64,000 nucleotides of DNA from Embiotoca jacksoni. Taxonomy: Eukaryota; Chordata; Actinopteri; Embiotocidae. Location: NCBI GenBank assembly GCA_022577435.1, contig JAKOON010000018.1:6762156-6826155 (forward strand). The letters are read 5' to 3'. Below are positions 14,025-27,057 of the stretch, piece by piece. How positions within the stretch are numbered: position 1 is the first letter of the stretch; each line of letters starts with the position of its first letter. Under the pieces are notes generated by a model. The model saw nothing but the letters and a program-made list of their open reading frames with translations. It did no database searches and had not been told where the DNA came from. Made by a program: the position numbers and the translations under genes.

Positions 14025-14979
14025 TCTGCCACCTTCTCACCATGGCTAACAGAGAGGGCAATTGCCTCCACAAAGCTCCATCCCACTGGTGTTGCAACCA
14101 AATCCCCAAGAGAAATGTATTATTCACACTGTAGGTATGTTCAGTGCGCGTCACTTGTTGTTTTTAATGCAGCAGGGTGGAAACATATGAAGAGGAATTA
14201 AAGTCTATTATCCAGCAAAGGAAAAGGAGTTTACTGTGTGCGGTCTCTTTAAATTACTGCATATCTCAGGATATAGCATGGCAGTATTTGTCACAGAGGA
14301 CATGTCAAACAAATGAGTAGTTCTACTGTATCTTGAATACTTTTTAGTCCCTCTATCTACTGCTCATTTAAACATGCTCATTGCACTGGGGATACTGTCA
14401 ACATGAAGTCTCTGAGAAAACTTGCAGCCTGTTAAACACATAAAATCAGTGCGATTCCAAAGAAAACCTAAAAATTGATTTTCAGACAAAACGGACGCCA
14501 TTAGCTGCGAGGAGAAATATGTCTGTTGAATTTTAAGAGGGTAGTTGAGTTTTGGCACCGGTCTGACATCAGACTCCTGAAGTCTATTAAGTCTCGCTTT
14601 CTCCTTTAATCGATGTGTCTTCCAGGTGCAGAATATAATGTGTGATCATAAAACACAAATTCCAGTCATCATTTTGACCATGATGAGAGTAACACAGCGC
14701 CGTTAGCAGCCACTGTGTAATTACCCCGGCTGGCAAAGACCATAAGGAAAAACTACACTATGCAAATATTTCATTTTCTCACAGACGCTCTTCGGGGATC
14801 CGTTGTGTACACTGCAGAGGTAATGTCTGCTGGACCAGCTCATCGTGCCCATCCAAGGAAAATCCATACCATTAGCTGTAGCTTTAGCCACTTCATCCTG
14901 GTAATAAAAGTTTTTTTTTTTAAACTGAACCTGCTGGAGGTAAAAAAAACAACAACAACCAACAAATAACTTAAATGTA

Positions 14980-15260
14980 GAGAGGTAATGGCTGCCACTC
15001 CTCACTAAAAAGAATAAAAGCCTTGTGTACAAGGCCTGACAGCCTCAGAGTGACAGCTTAATAATTTTCAGCTTAGTGTAATACCATAAAAGCGTTCGCC
15101 TTTCCATACAATTTTTAAACACTGAGGCTGAAAGGCCTTTGGGGCCGTGCCTGCAATTTGCATGCAGCACTCGATCAGGCAATATCATATTCCTCAATGG
15201 CAGCGGGGTATTCATTGATTTAATCGCAAACAGATGAAAGATAAAAACTGAACTGAACGA
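14980..15260. promoter_or_regulatory. Candidate conserved non-coding element
   Basis: This is a non-repetitive, compositionally balanced block inside the putative olfm3 intron. It has a perfect octamer ATTTGCAT at 15,156-15,163 (POU-type site), a nearby tgatttaatcgc, and no low-complexity runs. It reads like a developmental enhancer, but conservation cannot be measured here. Confidence 0.2.
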
Positions 15261-16701
15261 TAGCCATCGGAGGTAAGGCTGCAGAGCCACGTTTTTAAAA
15301 TGTAAAGACAATGACACAGAGTAGATGTTACCTGAAAACACAATACAGAAACCATGACCATAACACGTAGATTAGGGATGCTTGGGTCCAAGATTAGTGT
15401 TCACTTATGTTGGTTAATCTATCTATTATTTTTTCTGTGACTTGATTAACTCATAAAGGTGTTAGAAATAATAAATGGAAGGCATTACGTTTATTTTCTG
15501 TAATCACCAGTCAAATAACAGACATTTGAAATCATATAAAAATAGAAAAAGCTGTGAGTTGTCACTTCTGAGGCGCTTTAACTGCACACATTTTATATTT
15601 CTTCTAGTAATATGCCATAAAGCACAAATCACAAGGGAATTTGGACAAGCTTAAGTCATGGCTACTCCATCAGCACAAAACTCCACACGCAATTTTATTT
15701 TCCTCAGATTTGCTGAAGATAAAGCACAAAGATAAACTAAAAGCCCTGACAGAAATGGATTCACAGTATTAGATTCAGAAAATAGAGAGACGGTCCTCTG
15801 TGGAGGTTGGAGAGGTTATGACAGAGACATAACCATGCTCCTGCTGAACTATTAGTTGCAAGGCACAAATAGAAGTTATGTTGAGGGCTTAAGCATTACC
15901 ATCTCTTAGAAAACAGTCATTAGCCTGTGGTGAAGTACATGTCACCTAATGTACTCACTCTCACAACTGCAGTAGCTTACAGACAAAAGGATTTCCACAA
16001 GTGGCTGAGATGGGTGAATAACAAAAGGTGATTGTTCACAAAATAAATGACTGCTTTTCAGCCAAACCACATGCAGCTTGATACACTAAAACAGAAATCT
16101 ATTCAGGGAAAGTAAGAGCCTGCTTTAGATTTGCGCTTACAGTTTCTGTTCATATAAGATGGGACACAACATTGCAATGCCATTGTGGCAATTTAATATC
16201 GGGAAAACAGATCCTGTAGTAAATATAAAAGCTCTTAAAGACGTATTTGCAAGTTCGTCATATGCATTATGTACCGATTATAAACACTATATTAAAAAAA
16301 AAAAAAAAAAAAAAAATGTCGGTCCACATCTGCGGAGGAGGGCTGCAGGCTTATTACTTGTCAAAGTTGAAATTAATTATCATGGAAATAAACGCAGCTA
16401 GGTGCATCAAACCTTCACCGAAGTGTTGTATTTCCTGTGGATTTGTAAAGCTCATCAAACCTCGTGTAAAACTAGGTTTACATCATTGATGACAAAGGAG
16501 ACAGCCTTAAATTGTAGGACTTTTGAGTGAAGTTTGGTGTACCGCTGTAGAGAAAACAGTGGCACGTTATCTGGGCGAGGGTTACTCTATAGAAACTATA
16601 GGCTTTACGACCTCAAACCTTAATACAAAAGCTGTTCATTGTGTTTTAGCTTCGCTCTAACACGAGACAAGTGAATGAATAACGTGAATGGAGAAACTCA
16701 C

Positions 16702-16770
16702 CATAGAGGGGTATAATCCGAAGATGGTGAGGCAGAGGACGGGGTACAGGACGCTCAACAGGACCCGCAT
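16702..16770 (-). CDS. olfm3: Candidate first coding exon of noelin-3 (olfactomedin 3)
   Basis: On the minus strand an ATG at 16,770 opens 23 codons, beginning MRVLLSVLYPVLCLTIFG and ending LYPSM, then a consensus donor gtgagt in phase 0. It is a hydrophobic signal peptide. The first coding exon of human OLFM3 isoform 1, as I remember it, is also 23 codons, hydrophobic, and ends GLDPSK in the same phase. OLFM3 is a secreted neural olfactomedin-domain glycoprotein associated with AMPA receptors. The col11a1 gene upstream on the same strand matches the human gene order. An in-frame ATG at 16,821 would add 17 residues, but the inner ATG gives a cleaner signal peptide. No other olfm3 exon is recognisable in the window; the olfactomedin-domain exons would lie left of position 1. 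Confidence 0.62.
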
Positions 16771-17094
16771 GCTGACGGGCTGCGGGCAGCCACTTATCCC
16801 CAAGGTGCAGTCCTTTAACATAGAGCTCCAGTCCTCTTCTTCACCTCACCGCGGTTTTTTATTTATTATTATTATTATTTTTTTTTTTTACTTCTTTTCT
16901 ATTGCTGTGGAACCGCAGAGAAAGCGCTCTGACGGCGGCACAGCAGCCACGCGTTTACCGGCATCACACCCACCGCTCCCCGGTGCTCCGACTGAAGGCA
17001 GCGCCGAGGAAAAAAAGTTTTGAGCGAGGAGGAAATATTTAAATGTTTCAGTTCCAGCAGACTGCAGGGGAGGCGCACCGAGGATGTGACATCA
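16771..17094 (-). promoter_or_regulatory. olfm3: Putative olfm3 5' UTR and proximal promoter
   Basis: Upstream of the candidate signal-peptide exon, positions about 16,915-17,010 are GC-rich with about ten CpGs in 90 bp, unlike the AT-rich surroundings. An AT-rich palindromic stretch at 17,033-17,044 could act as a TATA-like element for the minus strand. TGACATCA at 17,087-17,094 differs by one base from a CRE. A TTA/T tract at about 16,857-16,889 lies inside the presumed 5' UTR. The transcription start is not determined. Confidence 0.4.
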
Positions 17095-20000
17095 CTTTAT
17101 GGGTTTAGGGGTCCTTCTGTCTTTGTCTGTTTTAACACTCAGTTTATGGATAGTTTAGTGGGAGTATTGAGAGCCAATTACAATGTGTTATAGCTGGATG
17201 TCATCTTGAAATGACTGAATATGACATTTAAACAACCTTGATGCTTTTAATTTCTTAAATAGAAAATAGGTTACTGAAAGATGGTCTAAAAAGGTTTCAT
17301 AGATCAAATTGGGCAGGGGATTTCAGGTTGAGTGCATACAAAAAACAATCTTGGCAATAACTCAAATCAATCAAAATGCTAAAAAATGGTTGTGATTTGT
17401 CAAGTTATTTTTAATGTTTAGTTGGGTAAATGTTAAACTTAGTGGAAATACAGGAAACTGCAGAGGTAGTTTGAATTTTATATTATTGATTCAACATGAA
17501 GTGACAAGCACACAATTCGGTTAAAGGGGGAAAAGAGGGGGCAGTGTACTTGTGATTGTGACTCGGGTAAATGAATGTATGATTGCAATTTGGAAATATG
17601 GATCAATATTTTGCATTATTTGCTCACATGCATGACAAGTTTTATTGCTGAAGTTTTGCGAATGTCCCATTTTACCAACAAGTGTCCCACTCAACCAAAC
17701 AATTACACTTCCAGCTTTTGTTGATTTAAATAATTTCTCCAGTTTGATTCCACTGTCGGCCTGTCGACCAGCAGCTATTTAAATGATAGAAAATAGCAGT
17801 TTCATTGAGCGCAATAGGTCATTTTACAATAACTGTCCCACTTAACTTAAATCAGTCTAATAGTCTATCCATTTAGCGCAGCACTGTATATATGAGGTTA
17901 TCAGCATTATGGTGACCTTCAAATTCACCCTCAAAATGCTTTGCTCATTTTAACATCAGTATACACACCTGTTAGTATCACAATATTCTCCTGAAATAAC
18001 TTTGAATGTGTGTTAACTGACCTTCTTGTGACAGTTTAGTTTCCATTGGGGAAGCCGTGTGTGACTGAAAAACACAGAATAACAGTTTTCTATTGAAGGA
18101 AGCGGAGCTGAATTACATCACAACACAAAATTGTATATTATTTGTTTCCATTAAAAATATATTAATTAATATTAGTGCAACGTGTTTACTTTTGGACTTA
18201 TTAAGTGAAAGGCTCATTGGATGGCTGGAATATGGTCTATACTGGTGTATGGTTTGTATTTCTTTCTCAGGAACAGCTGTGCTGACAGTCATGAGGCACA
18301 GCTATGGGTATGACCCATGCACCCTCCAATGCCAAGCTATTGTTTGGAGTATGGCAGGAGAAATTCATGTAAAACCCATCCAACCCCGACTTGGACAAAA
18401 AAAAAAAAAAAAATGCTGATTTGGATGCCAGACAATTAAATATTCTTTATGTACTATGAATAACTAGTACTTGAATTTCATAAATATTTGAACAAGACCA
18501 AAAAGAGCCTGAAACGATCTTTAGAATACTACAAAAAATAAATCTGTTTCCTAGATGTGATCATCACAAAAACAGATGACGGAGATTTACATCCAACTAT
18601 TCATCACAAAGCCCTGGATCAAAATGTGTTCTTAAAGGTCCGATAGTTTCCACCCAGAGACTCTTATAGACAACATCACATTCAGCAATTAAGATGTATA
18701 CTGTATGTGACACTGAGATTGGTGGGATGACAAAGCTACAGAGATGGCAAACTCCTTCACTGAACAATGATATAAAAGCCATACTGTAGACAAATCACTT
18801 CAGCGACACTTCATGTCCTTGACTAGAAAACAGGTACTTCAAACCAAAAAGAAACCACAGCAGTCTTCAGAAGTTGTATTCTGTGCCGCAATACAGCAAA
18901 CAAGCATCTCAAATAAAGGACATCAACAGTTATAATTGGAGCATTCTTCAGAGTGATGAATCCCTCTAACCACTGTTCACAGATCCACCTGTGTTTTATC
19001 ACTCAGACGACAGAGACAAGTTGGTACTTGTTGGCATTTTAAATACATATTGCCATGTAGAATTAAGGCTTTTTTTTATTGTACACAAACCCTGCAGTGT
19101 GCTCTGGATCGATTTGAAAAGATATACATTTTACATTTCTGATTGAGACCATATTATACCCATGTATAGCCAGTATGGCTATGTGGCAGAACCAGGGACC
19201 ACTGACCTGTTTTTAACTAGCAGTGTCTAAAGAAGCTGCAGTTGTTGTGGAACACCGCACTAATGCAAGTTGTACACGACGACACAAAAGTGTTTATTTT
19301 TCAGAAGTACCAAAATACTGTTGTTAGACAGAAACCAATAGTATGTTTATTGTGTGCGTGAAAAAAGAAAATACTCTACTGCTCTACTACTACTATGTAT
19401 GAGTACTATATATGAGTGCACTACGGGAAGTATGCGAAATGAGACACAACTAGCTTCCATGGTCTATGCATGGTAAAAGAACAGGCAAGATCATTATAAA
19501 CAGAGCAGAAACCAACATGAAAACAGAAATGACGAACTGACATAAAGTTAAGGAGAACACTAAAAAGCTTTACCAAATTACAAGAAAAAAAACCACAGAA
19601 TTTAAGGAGATAATGATTTCATACTAGTAAAACTATCTGTCCATGCACCTACAGAATTTGACTTGACAAAAAAAAAAAAATCCTAAAATAAGCTGATTGC
19701 AGTCAAGAAACAAGTCAGCTCTGATAAGTGTTCAAAGGTTTGAAATAGGTACTAAATGCTGTTTATTTTAGCTCAAATTACTTGTGCTACAACAAAGTAA
19801 TAGTGAAACTTACAATATTCTCAAATATTTGCATTTGAATTTCGTTTAATTCTTAATTTTAGCACAATGAACAGTGAAGGCAGAGAAAGACAAAAAAAAC
19901 ATTTTTAATTGAAGTGAAAATGACTTGCAATGTATGGTCATTTAACTAATCTCATATTCTTTGATGTAAGATTTGAAATCTTGGCAAGTACAAAACAAGA

Positions 20001-21380
20001 TTAACATTCATGTCCCTTGTAGTCTCGTTAAAAGTAACTCAAATATAGACAAAGATGCTGAAGAAAGGCAAGTGATATTTACTGTAATGATCTGCTTGAG
20101 AAAGCACTGAATGATCCATTCAAACTAAAAACAAGACCAACTCGATTTTATCTCTAAAAATAAGATTATTTAACTTGGTTGGATCCACAGTTTTTACAGT
20201 GCAGATGAGTGAGGAGATGAGGAGGGGAGGCAGTAGGAAGAGATGACAAAGTGGAAATAGGTGAGAATGATCAGAAGGCAGGAAACAAACAAGGGCAGGA
20301 GGTGACAATGACCAGACAAGGGAGAACTGTATATCTGTCTGTCTAGAAGTAATCATGTTGCAGTGGTATTTGTGCTGACAAAGGCTGAAAGAAGATGTGA
20401 AGTAGCTCCGCAGCTCACATACCAAGAAGTGTTTTTCCCACATTATGCTTTTACACAATTTGATTAACTCCAAGGTCATGAGGAAACAGGGAGACATGAA
20501 ACAGTCTCAATCCATAACACATAAAAGAATAAAGTTCCTCACGTGTTCTTCAGTTGGGGAGGGAAGCGGTCGAGGGCGTCTTCATGACTCATTCGGAACA
20601 TGGAGCGGAGAGCTTTTTATTTACTAGGTTGACGTTTTTTTTCTTCACAGCTCCGTGGTTACATCCGTGTAGCATAGATTATGAATATCTCATGCTGGAG
20701 ATATTCATGAAACTATTCATCAGTGGAGCAGCAGTGGGGGAATGAGATGCTGGTGCAGGCTACTGTGACGCTGCAGCCTCAAGAAAAGCAGGGGTGTGTC
20801 GTGATACGCAGTGCTGGCTGTAGTCAGCTGAGGTCTTGATAAATTGGTCATCTGCTGTGTGACGCTGAGCATTAGGGGTTCTCGTCTGGTGCTGTCAATT
20901 AGAATCTATCTGGACACTCTACTTGATCCTCTCCTTTCCTTCTTTTTGTTTGTGTTTGCTTTCTTTTTTTCCTACCACTTCATTGTCTTTCTCTTTTTAA
21001 CAGTCTCATTTCTGTCTTCATGTTTTTGCAGCTTTGCTAAACCAGACGAGACCACAAGCCCACTGTTAAGAAGACTACCATTTATTCTTTGGGAGGTTTC
21101 GAAAGCTCTTCTTTTCAAGGCTCTGAATCTGTTGTTGTGCTTTAATTACGGCAGCTACACATTTCTCTCCCACTCTTCTAGGTTTGCAGCTGCTTATATT
21201 CAGCAACACGTCCTTCAAAATGCAAAGCACTCGCAGTGGAAGGTCAGTTGCTTTATGGGTGCTTTTTTTTCTTGCTTGTAGATCCTTGTGAAACTGTGGA
21301 CGCTTTGATCGAAGTATTAGAAATAACTTGAAGTAAGACACCAGTGAGTCACCAGCATGGTTCCTGTGATGGCGTAAAAA
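17095..21380. other. Intergenic spacer, nothing recognisable
   Basis: AT-rich single-copy-looking sequence upstream of the putative olfm3 promoter. It contains A-runs at about 18,397-18,412 and 19,667-19,680. No coding exon or named repeat was seen. Confidence 0.6.
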
Positions 21381-21384
21381 CTCT

Positions 21385-21500
21385 TTGATAACAGACTGAG
21401 AAAATTAATACCAATCTCATTCATCTGATATGAAGCTCCAGCCATAGGCCTAGAAACAGTAGGAAAGAGCTAGCTTGGCTCGGCTTGAAGGAAGCAAACT
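21385..21500 (+). repeat. Family E repeat fragment
   Basis: The segments ccaatctcattcatctgata and tgaagctccagccataggcc match the copy at 38,530-38,590 (ctctcattcatctaatatga, then cttcagcc) with few differences. Confidence 0.6.
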
Positions 21501-21559
21501 CTGGAAAACCTGTGAAGTTCACCAAACAATTCCTTGTACTATATTTTTTGGATTCCTAC

Positions 21560-21720
21560 AAAAACGCTGAGATAGAATCCATTCCCCGTACCCACCTATG
21601 AAGATTGTTGCCAGTATTTGCATCCTAATGGGCGTAGACCTCAAGTTAATTCTGAAACTATTGGAACAGCCTTTAATCAATCAGCACTGACCACCTTATG
21701 ACTTCTGTCACCAAGCTTTA
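21560..21720 (+). repeat. Family D repeat, copy 1
   Basis: It shares long similarity with 54,820-54,975: tagacctcaagttaattctg here against tggacctcgggttcattttg there, and then ggaacagcctttaatcaatc against ggagcagcctttacccaatc. No family name is asserted. Confidence 0.7.
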
Positions 21721-22032
21721 AACAACAGAGACCCTCCCCTCAGTGTCACGTTTTACCTCACCGGTAAAAAACATCTGGTCAGGTTTAGGGGGAAAACAAT
21801 TAAAACACGTGGGTAGGCTTAGGAAAACTAAATCTTGGGGTTAGGGTGAGGCATTACAACTGCTTTGGATGGGGTTCTTTTCCAACCTCGGTCTCTTGGT
21901 TGAAAATCCTGGGTTTGTTTCATTCAACCACCCCCAGTCTACCTTCCTACTCAGACTTCTGTTCTTTGTCAGGTGACCTTCATTTGTCACATGACCTCTG
22001 TCTCGTGACCTTTGTCATACATGCGTGTACTT

Positions 22033-22250
22033 TCCACACCTAGGCGAGGCAAAACGTGACACTTCCACAGTATCCTCTTGTGGACTGGCAGGTGTATTAC
22101 CCGCTTTGGCTTACTGCTGGGCTGGTTGGAGGACTAATTGCTCTGTAGAAGCCCTGTGGCCTCACCCTGGATGCTCAACATGTGTCAGCCTAAATTGGTC
22201 CGTGAATAGCAGCTTTAAGGTCAACCCAACCTGTACATACAGTAGGTGGG
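22033..22250 (+). repeat. Family C repeat, copy 1
   Basis: The segment from acacctaggcgaggcaaaac through tggactggcaggtgtattac corresponds to 24,885-25,020 (acacctagctgaggccaaac, then tggactgatgggtgtattac). The order is the same and the copies are about 80 percent alike by eye. Confidence 0.65.
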
Positions 22251-22259
22251 TCAAATATT

Positions 22260-24590
22260 GTTTCTAAACAGTTAGATTAGATTAGACTCCTGCCTGTTTT
22301 CTTTTGCATTTTCTTATTCATCCTCAGTCACAACCCACAGTTTTGTGTCTGACATTTTGGTCATGCTTCCGTGCAGTTCATCTGGTACGTTTTGAGCAGT
22401 CTGCTGTTTTACGTGGCCTGCTGTGCTCAGACTGCAAGACGGTGTTCCCTCCACGGCGAATAGAAATGTCCTGTCATAGTTTAAAGCAACAGGGAATGAA
22501 GCTGCCTTTCAGTACACCACTTTAAGCACTGCTTACCAAACAGAGCCAATCCCAGCCCTATTTTTCAGGAGAAGAAACATTGACAGAGAAAATGAAGTAG
22601 GTTTACATCCGTGTTTGCGTCGTAATTAGAAAAGTGTGAGCTCCAGTTTTTGTGTGAAATAATTAAAGGAATTAAATCCTTTCTATAGAGTAAATTTGTT
22701 AAAAAAAATTAAAAAAAAAAATCTGGGAATGATGCAATGCCTTTTCACACCAGTATAATGGAGTCTTAATGGAGCAGGTTTTAATAGAGCTAGTTCAAAC
22801 AGTTAAGTTAGAGTAATTAAAATTAAACAGACCTTCTACTGCAAGGAAACCAATGAGCTTATTTCTATATTATTTCAGAAGATTGTGTTTGGGAACTCCG
22901 GGCTCTGCTGTTTGTCATGTGTAACGCTGTTAACACATACAGTATATAATGCTTCTGCATTATTCAGCACTCCATGAAAGGCCATTTAAGGGAGAGTCCT
23001 ACTTGTTTTGCTCATTCAAAGCACTCATCTCACCTATCCCGTCACACTTTAAAACAACTCTGACTCTGACTCTCTTTCCTTCTCATCTACCTCTTTTCTT
23101 GAGAGCTCCCACTATTTTGGACTCACCAAAAGACCGATGTCTATAATGCATCATCTGTTTATCTGGTGTGTAAAACACCACCAGATTCTGTTCACACGTT
23201 GAAATGTCGGTACATGTCTGTGCACTTACCAGATTATTAGATGCGAGCAGGTGGTTCAAGTTTAATGCATCACTGAGGGATAAACGTGTGTGTTTTTCTG
23301 TGTGTGTGAATGTAGCATGCATGTGCATGTTCATCTGCATTAATATTCCCCTGAGGACATCTAATGAGTAGTCTGGGGAGAGGAACGCGTCACGAGGTGG
23401 TCAATCAGTCTTCTAGTGGCTTTCATCTCGACTGAACTCCCTTTAGCTTTTACCTGAGGTTGAAAGGCTAATTTTGTTTTAATGTCATTTATCATCTGTG
23501 ATGAGAACACACAACTGAATGGAAGCATGAGCAGCAGTTGAAATAAGCTTGTTGCCAACACACCTTCATTTGAAAAAGTTTTTACTCCAACACTTGTCGT
23601 TTATCTTAATGAGCCGTGCGACAATTCTTTACATTTCTCCTGTGGGAGTTGGCCTCTGAAAAGCCTCTGGAGTTTCTTGAGGAAGCAGACGGTAAACATA
23701 GCCAATAAACTAATCCTGATGGGATCGTGGTTTTGAATGGTTTCATATCTATTCACCTTGTTCAAGGTGAGGCCACTAACCTCATCTTCACATAACAGAC
23801 GCTCTAAAGCGAGACGCAGGACAAAAGCTACTTAAGCAGTGTAATCTGAGGCAATAACATGCTGATTCACAAACAAAAATAGACTGACAAAGTACTTTAA
23901 TTTCTGTGTATCTGTGGTTGTCTTATGGCAATCCTGTAGCAGCACCAGACCCTCCTGTGTACGCCCTAATGAAAGCAGTATCAGACAGAGGTTAGTTGCT
24001 CATCAAGACAGGTTTCATTACAGGTTTAACATATCGTCATCCCAAATGTCACAGAAAGGATTTTCTCATTTGATATCTGGAACTACAATAGCAGGTTGGG
24101 ACGTTTTATAGTGACAGAGTTCTGGTAATGGTAAGTTGCATACACAACAGAGTAATTGAGAGGCATCATCTTGATACCCACCAACTGAGAAAACTGGAGC
24201 AATAAACAACATGATTGTGCTCTGCTGAATTCACAACAAAGACAAGAGAAGAAACAACAGCAGAAAATTCCATTAGAGCCTCATCACTATCAAATCCTTC
24301 CTTATGCAAGCATTATTAAGACACAGCCTACTTTCAGTATGAGAAATCATGTAACAAATAATCATGAATAAATCAAACGCGTCAGACTGTAACAGTGGAA
24401 GATATATTTGAAAATGTGTGTTCAGCTCTCATACAACGAGCAGCATGGAGGCAGCGGGCCTCCTGGGATTTCTTTGAGGCAGTTTAAAAAAAAAAAAAAA
24501 AAAAAAAGCAGAGCGCCCCTCTGTCTGAGCACTTTCATGAGAACCTAAAGAAAAACTACCCTGGCAATTTATTATGACAGTGAAAAAGCA
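22260..24590. other. Intergenic spacer, nothing recognisable
   Basis: AT-rich sequence with short A-runs near 22,700. Open frames here have no recognisable domains. Confidence 0.6.
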
Positions 24591-24884
24591 CAAACAGTGG
24601 CGTGCACATGAGTCTTTAAGGGCATGAGCAAAAATGGAAAAGGGGCCCCACTTGATCGCCTTGCATGGCAGCTCTGCCACCATTGGTGTGTGAATGTGTG
24701 TGTTAGGGGGTGAATGGGAGGTAAACTGTTATCTGCTTTGAAACTGCTACATTGTAACACGTTACGTGGGCAAAATTGCTTATTTTCAGCCAAACCATGA
24801 TGTTTTTGCAAACCTGATCAAGTCGTTTTTTCCTGAACCTAACCACAGGGTTTTTGTTGGCTAAATCGAAGGCACCATATTTTT

Positions 24885-25020
24885 TTACACCTAGCTGAGG
24901 CCAAACATGACACCAACACAGTGTCCTGTCATGGACTGATGGGTGTATTACACTCTTTGGCCTGATACAGGGTTGCATAGTGGAGGACTAGGCTGATGCA
25001 TAGTATATGTTAACATCAGC
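24885..25020 (+). repeat. Family C repeat, copy 2
   Basis: Direct-orientation relative of 22,033-22,250. Upstream of it, at about 24,590-24,725, ttgcatggcagctctgccac and ggtgtgtgaatgtgtgtgtt resemble another common fish repeat segment. Confidence 0.65.
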
Positions 25021-25029
25021 CAAAAATGG

Positions 25030-26360
25030 GGACCAATAATTTGGTTAACCTTTTCGTAGGAAAACAGGTTCCTTATGACATTATGGCCAAACAGGAAACG
25101 TGTTCAGAGTTCTCTCAGGATGCCTCTTTATGAAATCTCAAGGGTCTCATGTGCTACTAGTTTTTGATGAAAAACCACACCAGAGCAGCACTTGTGTAAA
25201 CCAGAAGGGCATTTAAGGCAACCTAAGGAACTCCCTTAGGGGCCACTTTGATTTTGCGGTGGTTTAAATTGAGGTTTACCCAAGTGGGGGTGCATAGGAT
25301 GCAAGTTCCACACTGTACACCTGTCAACAATTATTGATAAATGGGTCTTTTTAGGTCTTCAGTTTTACCCTGCAACATGAACCCCATCATTCTTTTGATA
25401 CAATTTTGTTTAAAAAAAAAAAAAAAGAAGCTTTGACTAAACATGGTCTTATTACACCTACATTACAGTTTCTTGTGCCTCTCTTCTTCTACCATAAAAG
25501 ACAGACTGACAGACATTAGTTTGCCATCCAAAGCTCCTCAGAAGAGATATGCATGTGTCATGTTTTCACATCACAGCTTAACAGGGTTGACAGACCAATA
25601 TCCCCTTTTTATTCAAATTTTTCCATTACTCCTTCCTCTATTTCCTCGTTCTTGTTTTCTCTGTCTCTTTAGCATTTTGTTCTCGAATTGAATTTCTGCC
25701 CTTGTGCTATACTCATCTAGAAAACCTTATATTCTATTGCTGTGCTGTTCTTCCACTGTCATTGCCTCTGCTGGGTTATTCCTTTTTTCATTCGCCGCCT
25801 TGCTCTTTTCTAGCATTAGTTGCTCAGCAACATCAAGTGGTATTTGTTGGTACAGAAAAACAAATATAGTAAGGGAAGAAGCAGCACGTTCTGTGTGAGA
25901 GGTCTTTTGTCATCCTGCTGAGCTGGTGGGTCTGAAAGGCACAGAGATTTGATCGGACCTCTGCTCAGGCTATAATTTAGCGATTAAACATGTTATTATT
26001 AAAAATGCAAAAATACACTTTTTTTTTATTGTGGTAATTAATGGTACCCTGGGGAGTTTTTGACCATGTATGGTGCACTAAAGTGGATATTTCGACGGGC
26101 AGTTCCCTGCATTACTTTTGATCTGTTGTGAAAGGACTTGCAAGCATCTTATAAGCACAGGAGTGTTGCACATTTCTGCTGATGTCTACAATGGGTACCA
26201 GCTTGTGGCAGTGATTTGCAACTCAGTATGCAAGCTAATGTCCCCAAAAAGCTTTCACAAAAGGTTAAGAAAAATGTTTTAGGACGTAAGCATATGTGGA
26301 AGGCCTTAAAGCCCCTGCACACCTTCTGGTTAAAAGTGGTTGGAGATAAGCTGCAATTAC
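25030..26360. other. Intergenic spacer, nothing recognisable
   Basis: Mixed AT-rich sequence with an A-run near 25,411-25,424. No gene or named repeat was seen. Confidence 0.6.
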
Positions 26361-26369
26361 ACAAAGTCC

Positions 26370-26878
26370 CCAAGTGGCAACCAACAGTGATATCCCCCAT
26401 TGATTTGTGAACAGATGTTATAAAGTCTTGAGTTCGCATTTTAGCTGGCGCCATCTGGCTAGTTTAGAGGGATTTGGAGCCAGAAGAGACCATATTTGGA
26501 CGATCTGGAAAGTATTGAGCAGTGCATCAGACTCGATCTGATTGGAAACCCAACGATACTACGTCCCGCCCAGTGATAGCCATAACCTAACTGCACCACA
26601 AGCCTGTCAATCATACAGACACGCCCCCAAAAACATGGCTTTTTGAGGCTTTTTTTGTAATTATTAATGGGATTAATTTCAGTTGGACTGTCAGAAAACC
26701 TAATAAAAAGGAGTGACTTTAGCTGGTAAAACCATGATAATTTGTGGAAAAATTTACTGACTTCTAATTCCATGAGAGAAGTTGAATGGATGTCCATGGC
26801 GCTGGAGGCTTTTTGGAGCCAACCTGTATTGGCCCTCTGCAATATTGCAGCTAACGTACATACGCATTGGCCTCATTT
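26370..26878 (+). repeat. Family B repeat, 5' portion interrupted by family A
   Basis: It carries the family signature in order: cccccattgatttgtgaaca, tttggagccagaagagacca, ctgattggaaacccaacgat, acgcccccaaa, and the 3' part with ggagccaacctgtattggcc. The element stops at gcattggcctcatttt and resumes after the inserted family A copy. Confidence 0.75.
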
Positions 26879-27057
26879 TGGAGGTTTTTCTCTTATAAAG
26901 AGGAGTTTTTCCTCCTATTTTATGTGGGAATTGTTGAATTGTTGGGTTTCTCTGTATAATATTGTAAAGTTCTGCTGTAAGCACTGTAAATGTGTTAAGT
27001 GGCATGAAATAACCTTTGTTGTGATTTGGCCCTATATAAATAAAATTGAATTGAAGT
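26879..27057 (-). repeat. Family A repeat, inverted, inserted into family B
   Basis: It is the reverse complement of the start of the 35.5 and 42.45 kb elements: gaattgttgaattgttgggt, ttctctgtataatattgtaa, ataaaattgaattgaa. It ends exactly where the family B sequence resumes with ttttcagactcgg. Confidence 0.75.

Larger units (their letters stand above)
1..16701 (-). other. olfm3: Putative olfm3 intron 1 (partial), otherwise non-coding
   Basis: No coding exon could be recognised on either strand. The stretch holds microsatellites (3,101-3,190 and 13,001-14,018), a SINE (about 4,108-4,289), repeat fragments (about 5,700-6,020, 6,095-6,320 and 11,964-12,080), one unexplained 98-codon frame (8,415-8,711) and a conserved-looking block near 15 kb. 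Sections 1-3,100, 6,320-8,400, 8,720-11,960 and 14,020-14,970 show nothing else I can name. The intron assignment depends on the olfm3 exon call. Confidence 0.5.

Noticed and set aside
12878..14201. Several frames rich in Thr-His, Cys-Val or Pro
   Set aside because: They are microsatellite and C-run translations.
16688..17023. 111-codon plus-strand frame over the GC-rich block
   Set aside because: It contains poly-Ile/Phe from a TTA/T tract and overlaps the better-supported minus-strand signal-peptide exon and promoter.
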